19,296 nucleotides of DNA from the NCBI GenBank assembly GCA_034433615.1, contig DAOUAJ010000288.1, forward strand, positions 1 to 19,296. The letters are read 5' to 3'. The DNA comes from DAOUAJ01 sp034433615 (GTDB lineage: Bacteria; Chloroflexota; Anaerolineae; DUEN01). The stretch's first letter is position 1, and the number at the start of each line of letters is the position of its first letter. The translations under genes were made by a program, and so were the position numbers. The notes under the pieces were generated by a model. It searched no databases. It worked only from the letters and a program-made list of their open reading frames with translations, and had not been told where the DNA came from. Below are positions 1 to 6,933 of this stretch, piece by piece.

Positions 1-221
1 CCGTCCCAGAATCGCTTCATCTTCCAGGACATCACGCCCAGGTTGGTGGGCGTTCCCACCGCAAGCCCGTCGCACCAGAGGATGTCCTCGGCGCTCGCCT
101 CATCTACCGAGCGCAGCCGTACTTCGGTACATGGCACCCCGCGCGCGCCCTGGGCCACCTCTTCGGCCATCTTGCGCGTGTGGCCGGTGGCGCTGTCATA
201 CAGGACCAGCACTTTACCCAT
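1..221 (-). CDS. Flavodoxin-family protein, N-terminal part (cut by window edge)
   Basis: The minus-strand frame begins MGKVLVLYDSATGHTRKMAE and runs out of the window after about 73 codons. A beta strand followed by the DSATGHT loop is the FMN-phosphate-binding start of flavodoxin/WrbA-like proteins, and a later VGTPTNLGVMSWKMKRFWD stretch fits the second flavin-contacting loop of that family. It would be a small cytosolic electron carrier or NAD(P)H:quinone oxidoreductase-like protein. A GAGGAG ribosome-binding site lies just upstream of the ATG. It follows the Gfo/Idh/MocA gene after about 83 nt on the same strand, so it may be the third gene of that unit. The C-terminus is not visible, so flavodoxin and WrbA-type reductase cannot be separated. 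Confidence 0.8.
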   Translation of the reverse strand, partial: MGKVLVLYDSATGHTRKMAEEVAQGARGVPCTEVRLRSVDEASAEDILWCDGLAVGTPTNLGVMSWKMKRFWD

Positions 222-304
222 GTGGCCGTCTCCTCTGTGTCGTTGGATGCGAAGACCACCCCAGCAATCTGTTTGCCCAAGAGCAGTGTATCACAAATAC
301 CGGT

Positions 305-1375
305 TTATCGCCAGGCCCTGCGCACGATCTCCAGCAGCAGCTCGATGTCGCGCGCGCCCTCCCAGGCATCGGTGAGCGGGCGACGACCGTATGCGATGCC
401 ATCACGGAAGTGAGCCAGCTCGTTGTAGAAGGCCTCCCGATAGGAGGCGATCGTCCTGGCGATGACGGTTTCCTCGCCGATGGTGCGGATCACCGTGAGC
501 TCAGAGGGGGCGTTCTTGAGATACGGGCTGGGGAACCGCAGGCTGACGATGGCATCCCGCGTCCACACCGCCAGCTCCTCGTCGAAGTGCTTGGTGTCGG
601 TGACGCCGATCTCCCACACGCAACGGAAACGGCCGTAATCCAGCACGGAGACCGTGGTAGGAGGCCCCTCTGCGGCGATGTCGGTGAACAAGATCTGCTT
701 CGGATCGCCGAAGGTGCCGCGCAGGATGGTCATGTCGTGCACGCCGAGGCCCAAGGCCAGCCTGTACCCTGCCACGATGTGCGGCGGCGCCGCCTCCCCG
801 AGCGCCTCGCGATACCGGGCCTCCGCGCGCGCCGCGGCCGCCTGCATCACCTCCTGTGGGACGTCCCCGCCGGTGAGAAGCTCATACGCGTCCTGGATGA
901 TCCGCTGGTTGTTATGGCAGAAGTCGTGAACCCGCACAAGGCGAATGTCCTGCAGATTCCGAGTCTCGTCCTGCCAGCGGACAAAGCCCGGATCGTACCG
1001 CTTCATGTAAGCGACCATCACGTGGACACCCGCCCGCTCGGCGGCAGCCGCCACCTCGCGGGCCAGAGCCGGCGTCTCACAGAGCGGCTTCTCGACGAAC
1101 ACGTGCTTGCCCCGCTCGATGGCGGCCAGGGCGATGTCGGCGTGGTCAAAGGTAGTACAGATGACGACCGCGTCGATCTCGGCCCGGGCGATCATCTCCC
1201 GTGCATCGAGATACCGCCCGGGCACGTGATAGAGCTCGCCGATACCGTTCACCAGCCTGGCCGACAAATCACACACGGCGACCAGCTCGAAGCCGGGCAT
1301 GGTGTGGAGATACGGGATGTGCATGATCTGGGCGATCTGGCCCAGCCCCACCACTCCGACGCGTATAGGCTGCAA
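305..1375 (-). CDS. Gfo/Idh/MocA-family NAD(P)-dependent oxidoreductase
   Basis: This 356-residue protein is of normal length for the family. The N-terminal Rossmann fold opens with VGVVGLGQIAQ (residues 7-17, GxGxxA-type), and the family's catalytic-lysine motif is seen as VEKPL (residues 94-98). The C-terminal half fits the family's alpha/beta substrate domain. Such enzymes oxidise or reduce sugars, inositols or sugar derivatives in the cytosol; the substrate cannot be told from sequence alone. The frame stays open upstream into the preceding gene, but the best start is TTG at 1375: GGAGG lies 7 nt upstream and the Rossmann strand begins three residues later. It sits 26 nt behind the MDR dehydrogenase, a common pairing in sugar or polyol catabolic operons. 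Confidence 0.92.
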   Translation of the reverse strand: MQPIRVGVVGLGQIAQIMHIPYLHTMPGFELVAVCDLSARLVNGIGELYHVPGRYLDAREMIARAEIDAVVICTTFDHADIALAAIERGKHVFVEKPLCETPALAREVAAAAERAGVHVMVAYMKRYDPGFVRWQDETRNLQDIRLVRVHDFCHNNQRIIQDAYELLTGGDVPQEVMQAAAARAEARYREALGEAAPPHIVAGYRLALGLGVHDMTILRGTFGDPKQILFTDIAAEGPPTTVSVLDYGRFRCVWEIGVTDTKHFDEELAVWTRDAIVSLRFPSPYLKNAPSELTVIRTIGEETVIARTIASYREAFYNELAHFRDGIAYGRRPLTDAWEGARDIELLLEIVRRAWR

Positions 1376-1401
1376 CGAAGGCCTCCTTCCGTCCGGATCG
1401 T

Positions 1402-2355
1402 TCAAGGAATCGTGATCACCGCTTTCACAAAGCCAGCCGGCTTCGTAAGCAACGCCCGAAAAGCGTCGTCCACCTGATCCAGCCCAAAGCGATGGGTCAC
1501 CAGCGGCGCGGTCTGCAACTTGCCGGCGGCCAGCAACGTCAGCCCGCGCCGCATGCAGTCCATCTGGTACCCGGACCGCCGCTCGTGGGCGTTGAGCACC
1601 TCCAGCGCCTTCCAGTTCCACAGCTCCAGGTCCACCTGCCGCGGGCCGCCCTGATGATAGCCGAGGATGGCGAGCACACCGTGCTCCCGCGCCATCTGCC
1701 CGGCCAGGGTCAGCCCCGCCTGCGTGCCCGAGGCCTCGATGGCCACGTCCACCCCGTGCCCCCTGCCGAGCTGGCTCCAGCTCGTGAGCTTCAGGGCATC
1801 GCTCACCTGCTCCGGCTTCAGAGTTTCATCAGCCCCGAAGCGGCGCGCCATCTCCAATGCCTCATCCCGGATGTCCACGCCGATGATGCGGGCCGGACCC
1901 TTCATGCGTACCGCTTGCAACATCAGCAGCCCCATGAACCCCAGCCCGACGATGGCCACGGTATCGCCCAGCTCGACCCGGGTGCGCCGCGCCGCGCTGA
2001 TCACGCAGGAGATCGGCTCGCCCAGGACGATGTCGTATCCGATGCCTTCGGGGATGGGCGCGACGTGAGTGTGCGGCGTCACGGCGTACTCGGCAAATCC
2101 CTTCTGGAACAGGCCGGTCACCGCCATCCCGGGACGCACGTCGCGCACCTCGCCGCCCACTTCGACGACCTCGCCCGCCACCTCGTGGCCGAACTCGCGG
2201 GGATACGGGCCGCCATCCCCGCGCCAGCCGTGCAGCTCCGAGGCGCACACTCCACAGGCCTTGACCTTAACCAGTACGTCTCGCGGGCCAACACCCGGTG
2301 ATGGCCGCTCCTCTAGCCGACTGTGTTGTGGTTCAATCAGGACAGACTGTTTCAT
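1402..2355 (-). CDS. Zinc-dependent medium-chain alcohol/polyol dehydrogenase (MDR family)
   Basis: This 317-residue MDR protein is short for the class. The N-terminal catalytic domain has CGVCASE (C34, C37), GHEVAGEV (H57, E58) and a Glu at about 113 in LGEPISC, which fit the catalytic-zinc shell and proton relay. The four-cysteine structural-zinc lobe seen in many ADHs is absent: the chain goes straight from TGLFQKG to FAEYAV. The nucleotide fold has VGLGFMG (136-142), and an Asp at 161 after the second strand suggests NAD rather than NADP. It resembles threonine/sorbitol-dehydrogenase-like enzymes, but the substrate is unknown. AAGGAG lies upstream of the ATG. It is the first clear enzyme of the minus-strand unit and overlaps a possible 43-codon ORF by ATGA. 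Confidence 0.92.
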   Translation of the reverse strand: MKQSVLIEPQHSRLEERPSPGVGPRDVLVKVKACGVCASELHGWRGDGGPYPREFGHEVAGEVVEVGGEVRDVRPGMAVTGLFQKGFAEYAVTPHTHVAPIPEGIGYDIVLGEPISCVISAARRTRVELGDTVAIVGLGFMGLLMLQAVRMKGPARIIGVDIRDEALEMARRFGADETLKPEQVSDALKLTSWSQLGRGHGVDVAIEASGTQAGLTLAGQMAREHGVLAILGYHQGGPRQVDLELWNWKALEVLNAHERRSGYQMDCMRRGLTLLAAGKLQTAPLVTHRFGLDQVDDAFRALLTKPAGFVKAVITIP

Positions 2356-2483
2356 GGAAAAAGCTCCTTAAGCATTTGTTGGGATTGGGCAAAACAGTGC
2401 AGATCATTGGGGCTGTTGATCTCACACCGACGCCTTAACACAGGAACGATTCCTCGCTTCAACTCTTCCGGGAATCCATGCAT
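2352..2483 (-). CDS. Possible 43-residue protein, translationally coupled to the dehydrogenase
   Basis: The reading frame starts MHGFPEELKRGIVPVLRRRC, is 43 codons long and ends at a TGA that overlaps the dehydrogenase start as ATGA. An AAAGGAA ribosome-binding site lies about 8 nt before its ATG, and an in-frame stop eight codons upstream bounds the ORF. It occupies most of the leader between the predicted promoter and the dehydrogenase. The peptide is basic with two cysteines, has no signal peptide or membrane segment, and I do not recognise it. It could be a small protein, a translated leader or a chance ORF. The site and the overlap argue for translation; the lack of any known family argues for caution. 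Confidence 0.35.
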   Translation of the reverse strand: MHGFPEELKRGIVPVLRRRCEINSPNDLHCFAQSQQMLKELFP

Positions 2484-2556
2484 GGTGAGCTTCCTTTGCT
2501 TCGGTCATCCGACCTCCACCACGAGCATGCCGTTTCTCGCCCGCGCCGATGAAAAC

Positions 2557-2585
2557 ATTATAGCACACGCGCCTTTGGCCACAGA
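2557..2585 (-). promoter_or_regulatory. Promoter-like element for the minus-strand dehydrogenase unit
   Basis: On the minus strand a perfect TATAAT (2557-2562) lies about 200 nt upstream of the dehydrogenase start. The hexamer 17 nt further upstream (TCTGTG, 2580-2585) is a poor -35, so an activator may be needed. Transcription would start near 2550, giving a long leader that contains the 43-codon ORF. The region between 2563 and the decarboxylase remnant at 2651 holds no other recognisable element. Confidence 0.45.
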
Positions 2586-2650
2586 AGCCTGGTAACCAAC
2601 ACTTTCGGGAACGCTAACCACCGGGCCGACGTCAGAGCACCCTTGCGAAC

Positions 2651-2863
2651 TCAGCGATACCGCCCGTACGTCTGGGCCACCTCGACCAGCTTGAAGATGT
2701 TGGCGTCCGGCGTGTCCCGCCCGCATTGATCCCCTGTGGAGAGCACGAAGCCGCCGGGGGCGCACTGGTCAATCAGCCGCTTGGCCTTTTCCTCCACCTG
2801 CTCCGGCGTGGCCCGCAGCATGAGCTCGAAGGTATTGATGTTCCCCTTCGTCGAAGGACAAAC
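2651..2863 (-). pseudogene. C-terminal remnant of a uroporphyrinogen-decarboxylase-family (URO-D) protein
   Basis: The minus strand encodes about 65 residues ending ...NIFKLVEVAQTYGRYR-stop. They contain GNINTFELMLRATPEQVEEK and APGGFVLSTGDQCGRDTPDAN, which match the last part of the URO-D barrel as found in corrinoid-type methyltransferases (GNxxT strand, GGFxLSTGxxxxxxTPxxN). The family is normally about 340 residues. Here the match stops near 2850, and an in-frame TGA lies just upstream (2864-2866) with no family-like sequence before it. Only the C-terminus survives, next to the selA promoter region. This is best read as a deletion or rearrangement scar of a gene that once headed the minus-strand unit. 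Confidence 0.75.
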
Positions 2864-2899
2864 TCAGCCACTTGTCAATTGAGAAACCCAGTAACCTGT

Positions 2900-2928
2900 T
2901 TGACAGCCACTGGCAGACGTGATACGCT
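2900..2928 (+). promoter_or_regulatory. Promoter for the selA-DUF126-IPK operon
   Basis: A consensus TTGACA (2900-2905) is followed after exactly 17 nt by TACGCT (2923-2928). A TG one base before the -10 makes an extended -10 (TGATACGCT). Transcription would begin near 2935, downstream of the first possible in-frame selA start codon (2919), which supports a later start. Confidence 0.55.
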
Positions 2929-2975
2929 GCGCGTGTCTTGTGGCCATGCGTAAGATGGAGGGGGATCCGTTGGAG

Positions 2976-4352
2976 ATGCACGACGAACTGAGAAAGCTTC
3001 CCAGCATTGATCGCTTGCTGCAAACGCCGGACCTGGCGCAGGTGGTCGCCGAGTGGGGGCAAGAACTGGCGACCGACGCGGCGCGAGGGGCTGTCGAGCG
3101 CGCCCGCCAGGCGATCCTGGGCGGGCAGCCGTGTCCTGACTCGGAAACGTTGGTTCGGGACGCTTTAGCCGAGGTCCAGCGTGTCACCCAACCATCACTG
3201 CGGCGGCTCATCAACGCCACCGGTGTCATCATCCATACCAACCTGGGACGCGCCCCGCTGAGCGCAGCCGCGCGTGCTGCCATGACCGCTGCCGCCGAAG
3301 GATACACCAATCTGGAGTACGACCTGACGGCCGGCCAGCGCGGCTCCCGCTATGACCATGCCGTCACCTTGCTGCGCCGACTCACAGGAGCTGAGGACGC
3401 GCTGGTGGTCAACAACAACGCGGGCGCGGTGCTGCTGGCGCTGGCGGGCGTGGCCGCCGGGCGAGAGGTGATCGTCTCCCGTGGCCAGCTCGTGGAGATC
3501 GGCGGAGGGTTTCGCGTGCCGGAGGTGATGCAACAGAGCGGCGCCCGGCTGGTGGAGGTGGGCACCACCAACCGCACACATCTGCACGACTATCAGGCCG
3601 CCATCCAACCGGAGACGGCGGCCCTCCTGAGAGTACACCGTTCCAACTTCCGCATCATCGGCTTCATGGCCGATGTGCCCCTGGCTGAGATGGTCGCCCT
3701 GGCCCGCGAGCATGGGCTGGCCGTGGTGGATGACCTGGGTAGCGGCACGTTGCTGGACACAACAGTTTACGGCCTGGCCCCGGAGCCGCGCGTCCAGGAA
3801 AGCGTGGCGGCCGGGGCGGACCTGGTGACGTTCAGCGGGGATAAGCTGCTGGGCGGCCCCCAGGCTGGTGTGATCGTGGGGCGCACGCGCTGGGTCCAGA
3901 TGTTGCGTCGCCATCCCCTGGCCCGCGCGTTGCGGGTGGACAAGCTCACCCTGGCCGGCCTCCAGGCCACGCTGTTGCACTACCTGCGGGGCGAAGCGGA
4001 GCGAGAGATCCCTGTCTGGCGCATGATCGCGACGCCGCTGGACGAGCTGACCGCCCGAGCGCAGGCATGGGCGACCGCGCTGACGGCTGCGGGCGTGGCT
4101 GCCACAGTCGCCGCAGCAGAATCCACCATCGGCGGCGGGTCACTGCCTGGCGAGACGTTGCCGACGGCCGCCGTGGCACTGGCGCCCCAGTCGGCGGAGA
4201 CGCTGGGGCGGGCCTTGCGCGAGGGGAATCCCCCCGTCGTGGCACGCATTGCCGAGGACCGGGTGTGGCTGGACCCCCGCACGGTGCAACCGGAGGAAGA
4301 AGCAGACCTGCTAGCTGCCGTGCGGGTAGCCTGGGGGCGCGCACATGGCTGA
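2976..4352 (+). CDS. selA: L-seryl-tRNA(Sec) selenium transferase (selenocysteine synthase)
   Basis: SelA is a PLP enzyme that converts seryl-tRNA(Sec) to selenocysteinyl-tRNA(Sec) using selenophosphate. The protein has 458 residues from this start, close to the usual 460-465. The N-terminal helix reads LRKLPSIDRLLQ, as in known SelA. LINATGVIIHTNLGRAPLS and RGQLVEIGGGFRVPEVM are family signatures, and the PLP lysine is K290 in FSGDKLLGGPQAG. ATG 2976 begins right before the conserved N-terminal helix. TTG 2970, two codons earlier, has better spacing to the GGAGGGGG at 2957-2964 and is a real alternative. The gene overlaps DUF126 by 8 nt. Presence of selA implies selB, selC and selD elsewhere. 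No UGA-containing selenoprotein gene was recognised in this window. Confidence 0.95.
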   Translation: MHDELRKLPSIDRLLQTPDLAQVVAEWGQELATDAARGAVERARQAILGGQPCPDSETLVRDALAEVQRVTQPSLRRLINATGVIIHTNLGRAPLSAAARAAMTAAAEGYTNLEYDLTAGQRGSRYDHAVTLLRRLTGAEDALVVNNNAGAVLLALAGVAAGREVIVSRGQLVEIGGGFRVPEVMQQSGARLVEVGTTNRTHLHDYQAAIQPETAALLRVHRSNFRIIGFMADVPLAEMVALAREHGLAVVDDLGSGTLLDTTVYGLAPEPRVQESVAAGADLVTFSGDKLLGGPQAGVIVGRTRWVQMLRRHPLARALRVDKLTLAGLQATLLHYLRGEAEREIPVWRMIATPLDELTARAQAWATALTAAGVAATVAAAESTIGGGSLPGETLPTAAVALAPQSAETLGRALREGNPPVVARIAEDRVWLDPRTVQPEEEADLLAAVRVAWGRAHG

Positions 4353-4764
4353 GAGACCAGCGGTGCGCCTGCATGGGCGGGTGATCCGGGCGGGCCGCGC
4401 GGAGGGCGTGGCGTTGGTCTCACCCGCGCCCATCGGCTTCCTGGGGGGGGTGAACCCGGACACAGGCGTCGTGATCGAGCCGGGCCATCCCCTGCAGGGA
4501 CAGAGCGTCGCCGGCCGTGTGCTGGTATTCCCCACCGGTAAGGGGAGCACCGTCGGCTCCTACACGATCTTGCGCTTGCAGCGCAGCGGCCACGCGCCGG
4601 TCGCCATGATCAACCAGGAGAGCGAGGCGATCGTGGCGGTGGGGGCCATCATCGCCGACATCCCGATGGTGGATCAGGTGGACATCGCCCGCATCCATAC
4701 TGGTGATCGGGTGCGTGTGGAAGACGGCATGGTGACGATTTGGCCAGGCGAGGATGCGGTATGA
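4345..4764 (+). CDS. DUF126 aconitase-X swivel-domain protein; likely phosphomevalonate dehydratase small subunit
   Basis: This 139-residue protein matches the DUF126 swivel domain. It has VLVFPTGKGSTVGSYTILRL with the conserved GKGS serine (S68), followed by APVAMINQESEAIVAVGAIIADIPMVD. In the aconitase-X family this small subunit pairs with a DUF521 large subunit. The pair acts either as archaeal phosphomevalonate dehydratase or as cis-3-hydroxyproline dehydratase. The gene overlaps selA by 8 nt and overlaps isopentenyl phosphate kinase by ATGA, so it is tightly coupled to an isoprenoid enzyme and the first role is favoured. The large subunit is not in the window. The family assignment is firm; the substrate is inferred from context. 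Confidence 0.85.
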   Translation: MAERPAVRLHGRVIRAGRAEGVALVSPAPIGFLGGVNPDTGVVIEPGHPLQGQSVAGRVLVFPTGKGSTVGSYTILRLQRSGHAPVAMINQESEAIVAVGAIIADIPMVDQVDIARIHTGDRVRVEDGMVTIWPGEDAV

Positions 4765-5582
4765 GCGTGGGCGAGCTGGTCTTTGTCAAGTTAGGCGGCT
4801 CCCTGATCACGGACAAGACGCGCCCGGCGACGGCGCGAGATGACGTGATCGCCCGCCTGGCAAGGGAGATCGCCCAGGCCCGCACGGCACGCCCGGATCT
4901 GCGATTACTGCTGGGGCATGGCAGCGGCTCCTTCGGGCATGTGGTGGGGCGACATTACAGGACGCGAGAGGGTGTACATGACGCTGAGGGGTGGCGCGGC
5001 TTCGCGGAGACGGCAGCCGCTGCCGCCCGACTTAATCGTATCGTGACGGACGCGATGCTGGCGGCGGGCCTGCCCGTGTGGTCGGTTCAACCATCGGCGA
5101 CGGCGCGTTGCCGGGATGGCCGGCTGATCGCGCTGGGCTGGGAGACCATCCAGCAGGCGTTGGCGGTGGGATTGATCCCCCTGATCTACGGGGATGTGGC
5201 ATTGGATGAAGTGCGTGGTGGCACCATTGCTTCGACGGAGGAGTTGTTTGCGTTTCTGGCGTCCCTGCTGCGGCCGCGCCGCATCATCCTGGTGGGCGAG
5301 GTGGATGGCGTGTTCACAGCGGATCCGTTGCGTGATCCCGCCGCTCGTCCTGTTCCGCTGTTGACTCCCCGGACCATCGCGTCAGGGGGTATCGGTCTGG
5401 GCGAGGCACGTGGGATTGACGTGACCGGCGGGATGGCCAGCAAAGTGGCGACGATGAGCGAGTTGGTGCAGCAGATGCCTGGGTTGGAGGTTCACTTGAT
5501 TGGTGGGCAACTGCCGGGGCGCCTGGCCCAGGTGCTTATCAACCCGGTTTACCCGACCGGTACTCGCATCCGGCGTGGATAA
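4761..5582 (+). CDS. Isopentenyl phosphate kinase
   Basis: This amino-acid-kinase-fold enzyme phosphorylates isopentenyl phosphate to isopentenyl diphosphate with ATP. It has 273 residues, slightly above the usual 245-265. VKLGGSLITDK (9-19) is the N-terminal nucleotide-phosphate loop with K10. GHGSGSFGH (52-60) carries the catalytic histidine H60 that distinguishes IPK from other kinases of the fold. VGEVDGVFTADP and DVTGGMASKV are the later ATP-site motifs. The start ATG overlaps the DUF126 stop as ATGA. A longer frame exists upstream but would extend into DUF126. IPK is typical of archaea and of some Chloroflexota, where it finishes alternative mevalonate pathways. It is the last gene of the selA operon; no terminator is evident behind it. 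Confidence 0.93.
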   Translation: MSVGELVFVKLGGSLITDKTRPATARDDVIARLAREIAQARTARPDLRLLLGHGSGSFGHVVGRHYRTREGVHDAEGWRGFAETAAAAARLNRIVTDAMLAAGLPVWSVQPSATARCRDGRLIALGWETIQQALAVGLIPLIYGDVALDEVRGGTIASTEELFAFLASLLRPRRIILVGEVDGVFTADPLRDPAARPVPLLTPRTIASGGIGLGEARGIDVTGGMASKVATMSELVQQMPGLEVHLIGGQLPGRLAQVLINPVYPTGTRIRRG

Positions 5583-5624
5583 CCGCCCAGTCCCACTCTC
5601 AAAGGGGAGATTTCGGCGATCTAT

Positions 5625-5653
5625 TTGCCACGGCCTCTGAAAACAGGTATAAT
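5625..5653 (+). promoter_or_regulatory. Strong sigma70-type promoter for the site-2 protease gene
   Basis: TTGCCA (5625-5630) and a perfect TATAAT (5648-5653) are separated by exactly 17 nt. Transcription would start near 5660, leaving a leader of about 88 nt before the rseP start. This separates the protease gene from the selA operon. Confidence 0.75.
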
Positions 5654-5747
5654 CCTCTCGCTTATCACGTGTTGTATGTTTCGTATGGTGTGCTACCCAA
5701 CGAAATACGGAACACGGTCTGGATAGCTGATCAATAAGGATGTGAGC

Positions 5748-6827
5748 ATGTTAATTACGGCGGTGTCGTTTTTCGTTGTGTTAAGTGTGTTGGTGCTGGT
5801 ACATGAATTCGGCCACTTCGTCGTCGCCCGGCGTAATGGCATCGTCGTGGAGGAGTTTGGACTAGGCTATCCGCCGCGTGTGGCGAAGTTGTTTGAGCGT
5901 GACGGCGTCCTGTACACCTTGAACGCGATCCCGTTCGGCGGCTTTGTGCGCATGCGTGGGGAGGATGGCACTGAGGGGCCAGGCAGCTTCACTTCACGAC
6001 CAAAGCGGGTGCGGGCGGCCGTGTTGCTGGCCGGGCCTGGCATGAATTTCCTGCTGGCTGTGGCGTTGTTTACGGCCTCGTTTATGTTGGGGCGGCCCAT
6101 GGTGGCGCCGGGCGCGGCTGTTACGGCTGTGATGCCTGGTTCACCCGCGGAGGCGGCAGGGCTCCAGCCCGGTGATGTAGTCGTGACGATGGCAGGTGAG
6201 CCGGTAAGAACGCCGGACGATTTGGTACGCGTCACACGTAAATATCTGGGCCAGCCGATCACTCTGACGGTGCGCCGGGGTGTAGAAACGTTAGAAGTCA
6301 GCGTCACTCCGCGTACTCAGCCGCCAAAGGGAGAAGGGCCGTTGGGTGTGGCTATCCGCACAGCGACCGAGATCCGGCGTGTGCCTCTGGGCGAAGCTTT
6401 TATCAATGGGCTGGGAGCAACGGCTATCTTCGTGGTGATGACACTCGCTTTGCCTGTCATGCTGCTCCGCGGGCTGATTCCGGTTGAGGCTGCCCGCCCG
6501 GTTGGGCCGTGGGGGATCGCCCAACTGGCGGGAGGTGCAGTAGAGACTTCCGTTGCCATTGGCATGGCATTCCCCATCTTGCAATTGATGGCGATCTTGA
6601 GTGCAGCATTAGCGGTGACCAACCTGCTGCCATTACCTGCGCTGGATGGTGGCCGCCTGTTGTTCGTGATCATTGAGGCCGTTCGGGGGCGCCGCGTAGA
6701 TCCTGAGAGGGAAGGGTTGGTTCATCTGGTTGGCATGGCTTTTCTGCTCACGTTGATGATCTTGATCACGTATCAGGATATCGTGCAAGGCGTTCCTCGG
6801 ATTGACTGGGGGGGGCCGGGGTTGTAA
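5748..6827 (+). CDS. rseP: RIP zinc metalloprotease (site-2 protease, M50 family)
   Basis: This intramembrane protease has 359 residues. The first membrane helix carries the zinc motif HEFGH (19-23). A short PDZ domain follows (about 122-188, with AVMPGSPAEAAGLQPGDVV), and the second half has further hydrophobic helices. LPALDGGRLLF provides the third zinc ligand, D300. NAIPFGGFVRMRGED and the GPWGIAQLAGG region are also typical. Such enzymes cleave anti-sigma factors or remnant signal peptides in the membrane. There is one PDZ domain, as in Gram-positive and Chloroflexota versions; E. coli RseP has two. AAGGA at 5736-5740 is 7 nt before ATG 5748, a better distance than to the GTG at 5742. 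No anti-sigma or isoprenoid gene (uppS, cdsA, dxr) is adjacent, although rseP often sits with those. Confidence 0.95.
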   Translation: MLITAVSFFVVLSVLVLVHEFGHFVVARRNGIVVEEFGLGYPPRVAKLFERDGVLYTLNAIPFGGFVRMRGEDGTEGPGSFTSRPKRVRAAVLLAGPGMNFLLAVALFTASFMLGRPMVAPGAAVTAVMPGSPAEAAGLQPGDVVVTMAGEPVRTPDDLVRVTRKYLGQPITLTVRRGVETLEVSVTPRTQPPKGEGPLGVAIRTATEIRRVPLGEAFINGLGATAIFVVMTLALPVMLLRGLIPVEAARPVGPWGIAQLAGGAVETSVAIGMAFPILQLMAILSAALAVTNLLPLPALDGGRLLFVIIEAVRGRRVDPEREGLVHLVGMAFLLTLMILITYQDIVQGVPRIDWGGPGL

Positions 6828-6855
6828 AGGCCTGCCACCAAGGGTCTCGACCTGG

Positions 6856-6886
6856 AGGAGCGAAGCCGCCGGTTTCGCTCCTTTGT
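6856..6886 (+). terminator. Terminator-like hairpin after rseP
   Basis: AGGAGCGAA (6856-6864) pairs perfectly with TTCGCTCCT (6874-6882) around a 9-nt loop. TTTGT follows the stem, so the T tract is short. It lies about 29 nt after the rseP stop and before the LysM-protein start, and fits a moderate intrinsic terminator or transcription attenuator. Confidence 0.55.
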
Positions 6887-6933
6887 CTGAGAGCAGAGCA
6901 TGTGACGCGGGCCTTAAATGGCCGGGTGGTCCG

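Noticed and set aside
131..1477. A 448-codon plus-strand open frame opposite the Gfo/Idh/MocA gene
   Set aside because: It is antisense to a clear family member with motif-level support. Its translation is Arg/His/Gly/Asp-rich with no recognisable domain, as expected of a GC-rich shadow frame.
1492..2301. A 269-codon plus-strand open frame opposite the dehydrogenase
   Set aside because: It is a shadow of the MDR gene with low-complexity composition and no ribosome-binding site or motif.
2864..2866. In-frame TGA upstream of the URO-D remnant as a selenocysteine codon, given the adjacent selA
   Set aside because: Residues read through the TGA (upstream to about 2887) do not resemble the URO-D family, and no SECIS-like hairpin is evident after it.
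3195..3980. A 261-codon minus-strand open frame opposite selA
   Set aside because: It lies entirely within selA and has the Gln/His-rich composition of a reverse-frame shadow.
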